In this document: positions 44,404 through 51,880 of the stretch, piece after piece
Position numbering within the stretch: position 1 is the stretch's first letter
Layout: each line of letters begins with the position of its first letter
NCBI RefSeq assembly: GCF_003596335.1
Contig: NZ_QZCH01000002.1
Span: forward strand, 186,001-250,000
DNA length: 64,000 bases
Reading direction: 5' to 3'
Source: Motilimonas pumila
GTDB lineage: Bacteria > Pseudomonadota > Gammaproteobacteria > Enterobacterales > CBDFNC01
The notes under the pieces: model-generated
Database searches by the model: none
Seen by the model: the letters and a program-made list of their open reading frames with translations, nothing else
What the model was told of the DNA's origin: nothing
Made by a program: the position numbers and the translations under genes

Positions 44404-45120
44404 ATGCGTCCAAATGGCAGAACGCCCCAACAGGTTCGTCCCGTTAAAATCACTCGTCAATACACCCTACATGCTGAAGGCTCGGTATTAGTGGAGTTTG
44501 GAAATACTAAAGTATTGTGTACGGCGAGCGTTGACGAGTCTGTGCCTCGCTTCCTTAAAGGCCAAGGCAAAGGTTGGATCACCGCCGAATACGGCATGTT
44601 GCCGCGCGCAACTCACACCCGTAACAACCGTGAAGCGGCCCGTGGTAAACAAAGTGGCCGTACTATGGAAATCTCACGTTTGATTGCACGTGCGCTACGC
44701 GCAGCGGTGGATTTGACGGCGTTAGGCGAAAACACCATCACGATTGATTGTGATGTATTGCAAGCTGACGGTGGCACTCGCACAGCGGCTATCACTGGTG
44801 GCTGTGTGGCTTTGGTTGACGCGATTAACTTCTTGGTAGCAAAAGGCGCGTTAAAAGCTAGCCCTCTAAAACACATGATTGCCGCGGTATCTGTGGGCAT
44901 CGTTGATGGCCAACCGCTATGTGATTTGGAATACGTGGAAGACTCAGCAGCAGACACTGACATGAACGTTGTTATGACAGAGTGTGGCAAAATGATTGAA
45001 GTGCAAGGCACGGCAGAAGAAGCGCCATTTAGCCATGAAGAGTTGTTAGCCATGCTTGAGCTAGCAAAAGCTGGCATTGACGATTTAGTCACCGCACAAA
45101 AAGCCGCACTAGCAGAATAA
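44404..45120 (+). CDS. rph: Ribonuclease PH
   Basis: A 238-residue phosphorolytic 3'-5' exoribonuclease that matures tRNA 3' ends. RNase PH hallmarks are [26 protein letters not shown] and [14 protein letters not shown]. It is full length, unlike the frameshifted rph of E. coli K-12. It is 9 bases ahead of pyrE on the same strand, the classic rph-pyrE operon. Confidence 0.97.
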   Translation: MRPNGRTPQQVRPVKITRQYTLHAEGSVLVEFGNTKVLCTASVDESVPRFLKGQGKGWITAEYGMLPRATHTRNNREAARGKQSGRTMEISRLIARALRAAVDLTALGENTITIDCDVLQADGGTRTAAITGGCVALVDAINFLVAKGALKASPLKHMIAAVSVGIVDGQPLCDLEYVEDSAADTDMNVVMTECGKMIEVQGTAEEAPFSHEELLAMLELAKAGIDDLVTAQKAALAE

Positions 45121-45129
45121 GAGGTTAAG

Positions 45130-45771
45130 ATGAAAGATTATCAACGCGAGTTTATTGAATTTGCTCTTGGCAAACAGGTATTAAAGTTTGGTGAGTTTAC
45201 CTTAAAGTCTGGCCGCACTAGCCCTTACTTCTTCAACGCGGGTTTGTTTAATAGCGGTGGTGACTTAGCTAAATTAGGCCGTTTTTATGCTGCAGCGCTG
45301 CAAGATTCTGGCATCGATTACGACGTTTTGTTTGGCCCAGCTTATAAAGGCATTCCTATTGCGACTACTACCGCAGTGGCACTGTTTGATGGTTACCAAG
45401 TAGACACACCTTATTGCTTTAACCGCAAAGAGAAAAAAGACCACGGCGAAGGTGGCACGCTGGTGGGTGCTGAACTGGCGGGTAACATTATGCTAGTGGA
45501 TGACGTGATCACCGCGGGCACCGCGATCCGTGAGTCGATGGACATCATTCAAGCGTGTGGCGCCTCACTGGCGGGCGTATTGATTGCTTTAGATCGCCAA
45601 GAAAAAGGCAAAGGTGAATTGTCGGCCATTCAAGAAGTAGAGCGCGATTACAATGCTCAAGTAACTTCAATCATCAAGCTAGCAGACTTAATCAGCTACC
45701 TTGAAGAAAAGCCTGAAATGGCAGAGCATCTGGCATCTGTGAAAGCTTACCGCGAGCAATACGGCATTTAA
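45130..45771 (+). CDS. pyrE: Orotate phosphoribosyltransferase
   Basis: A 213-residue enzyme converting orotate and PRPP to OMP in pyrimidine synthesis, the same length as E. coli PyrE. The PRPP-binding motif is [11 protein letters not shown] near residue 121; [12 protein letters not shown] and G-P-A-Y-K-G-I are also present. AGAGG is before the ATG. It follows rph directly and ends at a strong terminator. Confidence 0.97.
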   Translation: MKDYQREFIEFALGKQVLKFGEFTLKSGRTSPYFFNAGLFNSGGDLAKLGRFYAAALQDSGIDYDVLFGPAYKGIPIATTTAVALFDGYQVDTPYCFNRKEKKDHGEGGTLVGAELAGNIMLVDDVITAGTAIRESMDIIQACGASLAGVLIALDRQEKGKGELSAIQEVERDYNAQVTSIIKLADLISYLEEKPEMAEHLASVKAYREQYGI

Positions 45772-45796
45772 TAGCTTGTGCGCTAACAACCATGAT

Positions 45797-45823
45797 AAGG
45801 GAGGCGATAAGCCTCCCTTTTTT
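45797..45823 (+). terminator. Rho-independent terminator after pyrE
   Basis: AAGGGAGGC and GCCTCCCTT form the stem around a 5-base loop, followed by a run of T residues. Confidence 0.92.
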
Positions 45824-45879
45824 GTGACTGCACAAGCGGTTTTAGAGTGACGAAAAGCCTGCGCTTATGGCGTATTTCA

Positions 45880-46398
45880 TTACTTTGCCATCAACTGAGC
45901 GAGCTCTAATTGCAACGTGCAGGGAATGAGGTCAGTCATAGCGGCAGTGGAGTGATGAACATACAAAAGGCCATACATAATGCTGTCTTTTTCGCTGCTA
46001 GGGCTCCCACTTAACAAGGTTAACGACTGCCTAAAGTCCGTTTCGGCCTGCTTGGTTTTGCTTAGCTCTGCGGCAACCTCACTCAGAGGCGTTAATCGTT
46101 TACGCTTGGCGGCGGGCAAAGCCTGATGGCACTGCTCTAGCAAACGATAGTTATTTTGATAAGACGCCACGTGTGCGTCTAATAACGTCTTTTGAATGGC
46201 TCTGAGCTGGGGCTGTTGCTTACCAGGCTGAGACTCAGCCAGCTCAGGATCAAGCTGAGCAATCGGCTTCACACTGGCTTTAAACGCTTGGTCAGCTTGT
46301 TTAAATGCTTGTATAAGTTGAGCCATATCTGTTTCAGCTTGGCTCGGCGTAGCAAATAGGGCAAAGCTTATTAAGCCCAATACCTTGATGAGTTTCAT
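45880..46398 (-). CDS. Small exported protein of unknown function
   Basis: A 172-residue protein with a signal peptide (residues 1-21, P-S-Q-A cleavage). The mature part is helical and Gln/Ala-rich, with two Cys (near residues 88 and 161) that could form a disulfide. AGGGAATAAGT precedes the ATG. I do not recognise the family. It is convergent with pyrE and divergent from the SUKH genes, and appears monocistronic. A periplasmic location is inferred. Confidence 0.6.
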   Translation of the reverse strand: MKLIKVLGLISFALFATPSQAETDMAQLIQAFKQADQAFKASVKPIAQLDPELAESQPGKQQPQLRAIQKTLLDAHVASYQNNYRLLEQCHQALPAAKRKRLTPLSEVAAELSKTKQAETDFRQSLTLLSGSPSSEKDSIMYGLLYVHHSTAAMTDLIPCTLQLELAQLMAK

Positions 46399-46514
46399 AC
46401 TTATTCCCTGTGCTCACAGTTAATTTCCTTTGCACATTTTATGGTAACAAACACTGTGATACAAAAGCCTTCTGTTCTGGTTATTGAATTCCCATTAATA
46501 GACAAGGAAGAAGA

Positions 46515-47156
46515 ATGTTAGATGTTAGACCTTTTTTAGTGATTAACTTTTGCGATGCGATCACCAGTGATTATCTCAGTGCATTTGAGTCTCGCATCGG
46601 CGCCGTTTTGCCTGATGCCTATAAGGATTTTTTGCTGCGCTTTGGCGCGGCTTGTGTGTGGCCATCTAATGTTCCCCTTACCGATCCTAATGGCAACGCG
46701 TTTAGTGATAAGCCTTATGAATCCGGAGAGGTCGACTTAGGTGTGTTCTACGCCGCTTCATTTCGTGAAACGGGAAAACCAGCCAATGGTTTGCGAGATC
46801 GCAACTCACTTAACGAGCAATACCAAGAATATACCTTAGATTATGGCCTTGACCCTGATTACATTCCCATTGCCGACGGCCATGCCAACAACATCTTTTT
46901 AATGAAGGTAAAAGGCGAAGGCGCGGGCGGCATTTATTACTGGCTTAATAAACGCTACTGCTTATTGGCCCACAGTTTCGAAGACTTTTTAGGTAAAATT
47001 CCATACGTCAAAGAGCCGACTTTAGAGGAGTATTTAGAGTCTGTGAAAGACGTTATTCGCAATGAAAAAGACTATGAATGGCGCAGAAATAACTTCTTTA
47101 AACAAAGGAAGAAAACTCGAGAAACATACCAAGTTAAAGAACAAGGCGAGCCTTAA
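46515..47156 (+). CDS. SUKH (SMI1/KNR4) family immunity-like protein, copy 1
   Basis: A 213-residue cytosolic SUKH-domain protein (G-A-V-L-P-D-A-Y-K-D-F-L-L-R-F-G, Y-I-P-I-A-D-G-H-A-N-N-I-F-L-M, Y-Y-W-L, S-F-E-D-F-L). SUKH proteins are the commonest immunity proteins of polymorphic-toxin and contact-dependent inhibition systems, each neutralising a cognate toxin. AAGGAAGAAG lies before the ATG. It is the first of three tandem copies. It shares nearly identical DNA with copy 3 over two blocks, while the last ~50 residues before the common end E-Q-G-E-P are variable. No toxin gene is adjacent. Confidence 0.85.
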   Translation: MLDVRPFLVINFCDAITSDYLSAFESRIGAVLPDAYKDFLLRFGAACVWPSNVPLTDPNGNAFSDKPYESGEVDLGVFYAASFRETGKPANGLRDRNSLNEQYQEYTLDYGLDPDYIPIADGHANNIFLMKVKGEGAGGIYYWLNKRYCLLAHSFEDFLGKIPYVKEPTLEEYLESVKDVIRNEKDYEWRRNNFFKQRKKTRETYQVKEQGEP

Positions 47157-47192
47157 CCACTGGCTTCATAATGATAAGAAACAGGGAAAGTC

Positions 47193-47837
47193 ATGTACGA
47201 TTATTCTAAATTTGAAATCACCAGTTATTGTCATGTGATTGACCAAGGTTACTTACAAGGCTTTGAACAGCGTATTGGTGCTCAATTGCCTGAGTCATAT
47301 AAAGCGTTTTTATTAAGGTTTGGGGCATGTTATTTAACTTCAGCAAAAATCAACTTAGTTGCTCCTGACGGTCAAGTTTTTAGTGACGCGCCTTATGAGT
47401 ATGGCGAAGTGGAAGTTGGCGTGTTTTATGCTGCCTCATTTCGAGAAACAGGTAGACCTGACAACGGTCTAATCGATCGCGATTCTTTGAACGAGCAATA
47501 TGAAGAATATACCTTAGATTATGGTCTTGACCCTGACTATATTCCCATTGCTGACGGCCATGCCAACAATATCTTTTTAATGAAGGTAAAAGGCGAAGGC
47601 GTGGGTAGCGTTTATTATTGGCTTAATAAACGCTACTGCTTATTGGCCCACAGTTTTGAAGCGTTTTTAGATAAGCTCCCATTTGTAAAAATTCAGACTC
47701 TAGAAGAGTATTTAGACTCAGTTAGCCACCTGATTGATGGAGATCTTAAGAAGTTGGAGCGAAGAAAAACCAACTGGTTATTCCAACAGCAATCGAGTAG
47801 AGATAGATATCAAATAAAAGAACAAGGCGAGCCTTAA
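47193..47837 (+). CDS. SUKH (SMI1/KNR4) family immunity-like protein, copy 2
   Basis: A 214-residue paralogue of the flanking genes. The N-terminal third is the most diverged of the set (Y-D-Y-S-K-F-E-I-T-S-Y-C-H), while the core from F-Y-A-A-S-F-R-E-T-G through S-F-E-A-F-L is almost the same in all three. A short C-terminal basic region (K-K-L-E-R-R-K-T-N-W) precedes the shared E-Q-G-E-P end. AGGGAAAG lies upstream. The 36-base gap after copy 1 resembles the next gap, so the unit of duplication included the intergenic leader. Confidence 0.85.
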   Translation: MYDYSKFEITSYCHVIDQGYLQGFEQRIGAQLPESYKAFLLRFGACYLTSAKINLVAPDGQVFSDAPYEYGEVEVGVFYAASFRETGRPDNGLIDRDSLNEQYEEYTLDYGLDPDYIPIADGHANNIFLMKVKGEGVGSVYYWLNKRYCLLAHSFEAFLDKLPFVKIQTLEEYLDSVSHLIDGDLKKLERRKTNWLFQQQSSRDRYQIKEQGEP

Positions 47838-47874
47838 CCGCTGGCTTCATAATGAAAAGAGACAAGGAAGAAGA

Positions 47875-48519
47875 ATGTTAGATGTTAGACCTTTCAGAGT
47901 GACTAATTTATGTGATGTGATCACAAGTGATTATCTCAGTGCATTTGAATCTCGCATCGGCGCCGTTTTGCCTGATGCCTATAAGGCTTTTTTACTGCGC
48001 TTTGGCGCGGCTTGTGTGTGGCCATCTAATGTTCCCCTTACCGATCCTAATGGCAACGCGTTTAGTGATAAGCCTTATGAATCCGGAGAGGTCGACTTAG
48101 GTGTGTTCTACGCCGCTTCATTTCGTGAAACGGGCAAACCTTCTAATGGATTATTAGACCGCGACTCGCTCAACGAGCAATACCAAGAATATACCTTAGA
48201 TTATGGCCTTGATCCTGACTATATTCCCATTGCTGACGGCCATGCCAACAACATCTTTTTAATGAAGGTAAAAGGCGAAGGCGCGGGCGGCATTTATTAC
48301 TGGCTTAATAAACGCTACTGCTTATTGGCCCACAGTTTCGAAGACTTTTTAGCGAAAATTCCGTACGAAAAAGAGCAGACCTTTGAAGAATATATGGTAG
48401 AGCTGGAAGAGTTTGCCAAAGGTGATGAGAAAATGATTACGCGCAGAAAGGAGCGCTGGCTTAAGCAGCGTAAACAAACGCGTGAGGATTACCAAGTTAA
48501 AGAACAAGGCGAGCCTTAA
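47875..48519 (+). CDS. SUKH (SMI1/KNR4) family immunity-like protein, copy 3
   Basis: A 214-residue paralogue almost identical to copy 1 from about residue 17 to 160. It differs mainly in the first 15 residues and in a C-terminal segment (M-V-E-L-E-E-F-A-K-G-D-E-K). The leader GACAAGGAAGAAG before the ATG is the same as that of copy 1. The mosaic of identity suggests gene conversion or recent duplication between copies 1 and 3. Function is inferred as immunity against an unidentified toxin or family of toxins. Confidence 0.85.
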   Translation: MLDVRPFRVTNLCDVITSDYLSAFESRIGAVLPDAYKAFLLRFGAACVWPSNVPLTDPNGNAFSDKPYESGEVDLGVFYAASFRETGKPSNGLLDRDSLNEQYQEYTLDYGLDPDYIPIADGHANNIFLMKVKGEGAGGIYYWLNKRYCLLAHSFEDFLAKIPYEKEQTFEEYMVELEEFAKGDEKMITRRKERWLKQRKQTREDYQVKEQGEP

Positions 48520-48589
48520 CCAACTTTAACCTCGGGTTGTGAGTATCGTTTTCTTGAACGCAAGTGCCGCGATTATCTCGCTGCACTTT

Positions 48590-48631
48590 CGTTAGCTTCC
48601 TTTCTATCTTCGTTAACTTCCTTTCTATCCC
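48590..48631 (+). repeat. Tandem 21-base repeat
   Basis: Two adjacent copies of a 21-base unit beginning CGTTAGCTTCC / CGTTAACTTCC and continuing TTTCTATC in both (48590-48610 and 48611-48631). They lie between the SUKH array and the CadC-like regulator; no role is apparent. Confidence 0.6.
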
Positions 48632-48745
48632 CTTTGCGAGTAGTCATCATCAACCAATGAAATATAGCATTCAGTAGCAGAGTGTTACTTCGCTGCTTGA
48701 GCTTTGCTGTGGGTTTGGCAAAATCCCCTTAGCAGGGAGCAAATT

Positions 48746-50134
48746 ATGAAACCAATGATCCAAATAGGCCAATGGAAGGTCGATGCCGAGAGAAATATTA
48801 TCGACAATGGCCAGCAGCAACATCAGCTGGAGCAAAAGCCTCTCGAATTATTATTGTTATTGGCTGAGCATGCGGGGCAAGATGTCAGTAAAGCGGAGAT
48901 TTTTGCGCGAGTATGGGCGGGAAAGGTGGTTACAGAAGACGTGATTTATGTTGCCATTAATGCGCTCCGTAAAGCGTTTAATGATAAAGCGCGATCACCT
49001 TGTTATATCAAGACCATTTCTGGTTATGGTTACCGCCTTATTGCAGAGGTAAGCCATCCCGAGCCCCGTGCTAAGGGAGGTTTAACCAAGGCCTTCATCG
49101 CCAGTGCCGGAGTGATAGCTGTGCTTTTATCTGTGGTGTTGCTGTGGAATTTACCGGTATCAGCGCCTCAAAGCCAGCAAGACTTAGCCGGTGACACTTT
49201 GGCACAATATCAAGAAGCTACCTACCTTATTAACCAGCACGATTTGTCTGCTTACCCGCAAGCTATCACTTTATTGCAAGAAGTGATCAGTATCGCGCCT
49301 CAGTATGCACCCGCCTACGTGCAATTAGCCAAAGCAAAAATGGCTAACTTGTTTAATGGCGACCCACAGTTGCTAAAGGATAAAAAGCAAATAGAAGGCA
49401 TATTGCTGCACGCCTTGTCACTGGCGCCCGACAACAAGCTGGCCAAAGTGTTACTTGCTAATTTGTACTTTATTGCCTTTCATCAACATGATAAGGCCAA
49501 CGAGCTATTTCAGCAGGCGTTGCCCGAAGCCTATTCCCACTATTTTTACTCGCAATTTTTATTAGCCATGGGGGAATTTGAACAGGCGCTGCAACATACG
49601 CAATGGCATATTCAGCAATACCCCAGTGAATATTCTAAAGAGGCGGTCGCGTGGATTTACACCATGAATCAAGAATATGACGTGGCGTTAAAAGAGATCA
49701 CCAAGTTACAGAAGTACGCCAAAAGTAATGTTTATTATCATGTGTCTTTGCAAGCCATATATGAGTTAAAAGGGCAGCAAGAAAACGCGTTTAATGAGCT
49801 GATATGGTTAATGGAAGACGCCGGCTATGTTGAGTCTGATATCTCGCAAGTGAAGTCGGCTTTTGCCAAAGACCAACTGGCGGGTGTTTATCATTGGTTA
49901 GCCTTTGTTGATAGCAAGCAGCTGCCATTAGGGCAATATCAGCCTCCTTTGTCATTGGCGCGTTATGCCATTGTGGCTGGGCAACACGGGCAAGCGTTAA
50001 CCTGGTTAGAGCAAGCCTATGAAAGCCAGCACCCTGCTGTATTGTGGTTGGCAGCTGACCCGAAATATGCCCCTTTACGCGATGAACCTCGCTTTAATGC
50101 GCTGTTATCGCAATTAGGTTTGCCTCAGGGATGA
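48746..50134 (+). CDS. CadC/ToxR-like membrane transcriptional regulator with TPR-like region
   Basis: A 462-residue protein from the ATG at 48746 (AGGGAG upstream; frame open 14 codons earlier). An OmpR-type winged helix fills the first ~105 residues (L-E-Q-K-P-L-E-L-L-L-L-L-A-E-H, V-Y-V-A-I-style block I-Y-V-A-I-N-A-L-R-K, T-I-S-G-Y-G-Y-R-L). One transmembrane helix follows (about 115-137). The periplasmic part (about 150-460) has helical repeats resembling TPRs (Y-A-P-A-Y-V-Q-L-A-K-A, D-N-K-L-A-K-V-L-L-A-N-L-Y). It should sense an envelope or external signal and bind DNA from the membrane. The downstream propeller gene is a candidate target. Confidence 0.88.
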   Translation: MKPMIQIGQWKVDAERNIIDNGQQQHQLEQKPLELLLLLAEHAGQDVSKAEIFARVWAGKVVTEDVIYVAINALRKAFNDKARSPCYIKTISGYGYRLIAEVSHPEPRAKGGLTKAFIASAGVIAVLLSVVLLWNLPVSAPQSQQDLAGDTLAQYQEATYLINQHDLSAYPQAITLLQEVISIAPQYAPAYVQLAKAKMANLFNGDPQLLKDKKQIEGILLHALSLAPDNKLAKVLLANLYFIAFHQHDKANELFQQALPEAYSHYFYSQFLLAMGEFEQALQHTQWHIQQYPSEYSKEAVAWIYTMNQEYDVALKEITKLQKYAKSNVYYHVSLQAIYELKGQQENAFNELIWLMEDAGYVESDISQVKSAFAKDQLAGVYHWLAFVDSKQLPLGQYQPPLSLARYAIVAGQHGQALTWLEQAYESQHPAVLWLAADPKYAPLRDEPRFNALLSQLGLPQG

Positions 50135-50230
50135 TTTTTATTTTGTATAAATTTCAATCGGTTAAGAAATCTTAAGAAGTTTTAATATCTGATTCAGGAC
50201 TTTTATCACGGCATTTTTTAGCTTGTTGCT

Positions 50231-50254
50231 CATTCCAGCAATGGTGTTGGAATG
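50231..50254 (+). promoter_or_regulatory. Inverted repeat in the propeller-gene leader
   Basis: CATTCCA and TGGAATG (perfect 7-base arms) are separated by 10 bases, ending 23 bases before the start codon at 50278. It may be an operator or a leader hairpin. Confidence 0.4.
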
Positions 50255-50277
50255 ACACACTTAAAAGGATGTTGAAG

Positions 50278-51429
50278 ATGCAAAAAGTCGCAAAACTTAC
50301 CCTCTTATCTGGCCTTGTTGCCGCGGTATTAAGCGCCCCTGTATTGGCTGCCAGTGGTGATTATCTTTGGAGCTTTAAAACCCAAGGACAAATTTGGTCA
50401 TCGATTAAAGTGGCAAATAAAACCGCTTACTTTGGCAGTGACGACGGTTACTTTTACGCCATGAACGTGAATAAAACCCAATTACGCTGGAAGTTTAAAA
50501 CTCAAGGTATCGTCCGCTCGAGCGCTACATTTCATCGCAACAAAGTGTTTTTTACCAGTGACGACGGTTACTTGTACGCTTTGAATCGCCATTCCGGCGA
50601 GCTGATTTGGCAATATGATTTAAACGACGGCGGCGCTGAGCGGAACTTACCGGCCAATTATGCCCCATGGGACTTTGATTACACAAAGTCCTCGCCGGTC
50701 AGTGATGGCAAAATGATTTATGTGGGCAGTGCCGACCAGCACTTATACGCCATTGATGCGCGCTCGGGTGAGTTGGTATGGAAGTTTCAGACCTCAGGTA
50801 AAATACGTGCCACTGCCGATATTAATCAACGCAGCGTATTTATTAGCTCATGGGACGGCAAAACCTACGCCATTGATAAACACACTGGGCAGCAGCAATG
50901 GGTTCACCAAAGCCAAGGTGGCATAGTTTCCGATCCTAAGGTATTGCAAGACAAGGTGGTGATTGGCTCTCGGGATGCCCATATTTATGCTTTGGATGTG
51001 TACACGGGTGAAGAGCAATGGCGTTACGGTAATGCTGATGGCTCTTGGGTGGAGTCTTCTGCTATTGCGGGTGAAACACCAGATGTCTTTTATATTGCCA
51101 GCTCGGACGCCAAGCGTTTGTCAAAGTTTGATTTAGATTCGGGCACGGAAATTTGGCATTTCTCTACTCAAGGTTGGTCTTGGGGCAAACCGGTATTAGC
51201 GGGGGATACTGTGTATATTGGTGCCACTGGGGCAGACGATTATTGGACGCCGGTTAAGCCAGGCTTTTTTGCGGTGGATACACAAACTGGCGAGCAGCAA
51301 TGGCATTATCAACCAGACAGTAAAAGCGGCACTTACGTCAATGGCGGCGTATATGGCTCGGTAGCGGTGAAGCACGGCAAAGTGTTTGTGCCCGACGTAG
51401 ACGGCTACATGCACGTATTTGAAGAGTAA
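50278..51429 (+). CDS. Exported PQQ-type beta-propeller protein
   Basis: A 383-residue protein started at the ATG at 50278, because AAAAGGA is 8 bases upstream and overlaps the earlier in-frame ATG at 50269. A signal peptide spans residues 1-24 (V-L-A-A). The rest is seven or eight repeats of the PQQ-propeller pattern (for example Y-A-I-D-A-R-S-G-E-L-V-W-K-F, Y-A-L-D-V-Y-T-G-E-E-Q-W-R-Y), as in BamB and quinoprotein dehydrogenases. No dehydrogenase active-site or c-type haem motif is visible, so a binding or scaffold role in the periplasm is likelier than an enzyme. It is monocistronic. Confidence 0.85.
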   Translation: MQKVAKLTLLSGLVAAVLSAPVLAASGDYLWSFKTQGQIWSSIKVANKTAYFGSDDGYFYAMNVNKTQLRWKFKTQGIVRSSATFHRNKVFFTSDDGYLYALNRHSGELIWQYDLNDGGAERNLPANYAPWDFDYTKSSPVSDGKMIYVGSADQHLYAIDARSGELVWKFQTSGKIRATADINQRSVFISSWDGKTYAIDKHTGQQQWVHQSQGGIVSDPKVLQDKVVIGSRDAHIYALDVYTGEEQWRYGNADGSWVESSAIAGETPDVFYIASSDAKRLSKFDLDSGTEIWHFSTQGWSWGKPVLAGDTVYIGATGADDYWTPVKPGFFAVDTQTGEQQWHYQPDSKSGTYVNGGVYGSVAVKHGKVFVPDVDGYMHVFEE

Positions 51430-51488
51430 ATAAGACTTAGTGCGAGAGATGAATCGAACTTGTATGAGTTACTCGTAAGGCATAGATA

Positions 51489-51517
51489 AAATAAAGGGCT
51501 TACGGCCCTTTATTTTT
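51489..51517 (+). terminator. Rho-independent terminator after the propeller gene
   Basis: AAATAAAGGGC (51489-51499) pairs with GCCCTTTATTT (51505-51515) around a 5-base loop, ending in T residues. Confidence 0.9.
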
Positions 51518-51737
51518 ACCAATCGACGCGTCTTTGCAAGAGAGTTCTTAAGTCGAAAAGCTTATCGAAAGCAGGGCAACAACGGAGCATTTAAACATTC
51601 TATCTAAAGTGAACCATCAATCGAATTTTTAACACTTAATTAACCGCGTATCAGGACCGCAAGGTAATCTGATTGAAATAGTTGATTGTTCGGCTCGGAT
51701 TTTTTCTTACCTCTCTGAGTTTTTAATGGTAACCCTT

Positions 51738-51753
51738 TACTCCTCCTAAGGTA
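51738..51753 (+). promoter_or_regulatory. NarL/NarP-type 7-2-7 site (distal)
   Basis: TACTCCT-N2-TAAGGTA is an inverted pair of heptamers close to the NarL/NarP consensus TACYYMT-N2-AKRRGTA. It lies 33 bp (three turns) upstream of the proximal site. Confidence 0.55.
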
Positions 51754-51770
51754 TCCCCCTATCCATTGTC

Positions 51771-51786
51771 TACCCCTTTAGGGGTG
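51771..51786 (+). promoter_or_regulatory. NarL/NarP-type 7-2-7 site (proximal)
   Basis: TACCCCT-N2-AGGGGTG matches the consensus at all but the last base of the second heptamer. It lies just upstream of the FNR box, the same order as in E. coli nirB. Confidence 0.7.
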
Positions 51787-51799
51787 TTTAAATGCACAA

Positions 51800-51813
51800 T
51801 TGATTTACATCAT
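51800..51813 (+). promoter_or_regulatory. FNR-binding site upstream of nirB
   Basis: TTGAT-N4-ATCAT differs from the FNR consensus TTGAT-N4-ATCAA only at the last base. It lies about 75 bp before the nirB start and predicts anaerobic induction. Confidence 0.75.
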
Positions 51814-51880
51814 GTTGACATTCCTGCACCCACTTATGATAGCCGGCAGTAGCGTTTTATATTTTTTTGGAGCCATTTAT

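Larger units (their letters stand above)
51518..51880 (+). promoter_or_regulatory. nirB regulatory region
   Basis: About 360 bases without a gene lead to nirB. The right half holds two NarL/NarP-type 7-2-7 sites and an FNR box (listed separately). GGAG at 51869-51872 is the nirB ribosome-binding site. The left half shows nothing distinctive. Confidence 0.65.

Noticed and set aside
46515-48519. Repeat array such as CRISPR or a minisatellite
   Set aside because: The repeats are whole paralogous genes with leaders, not short spaced repeats.
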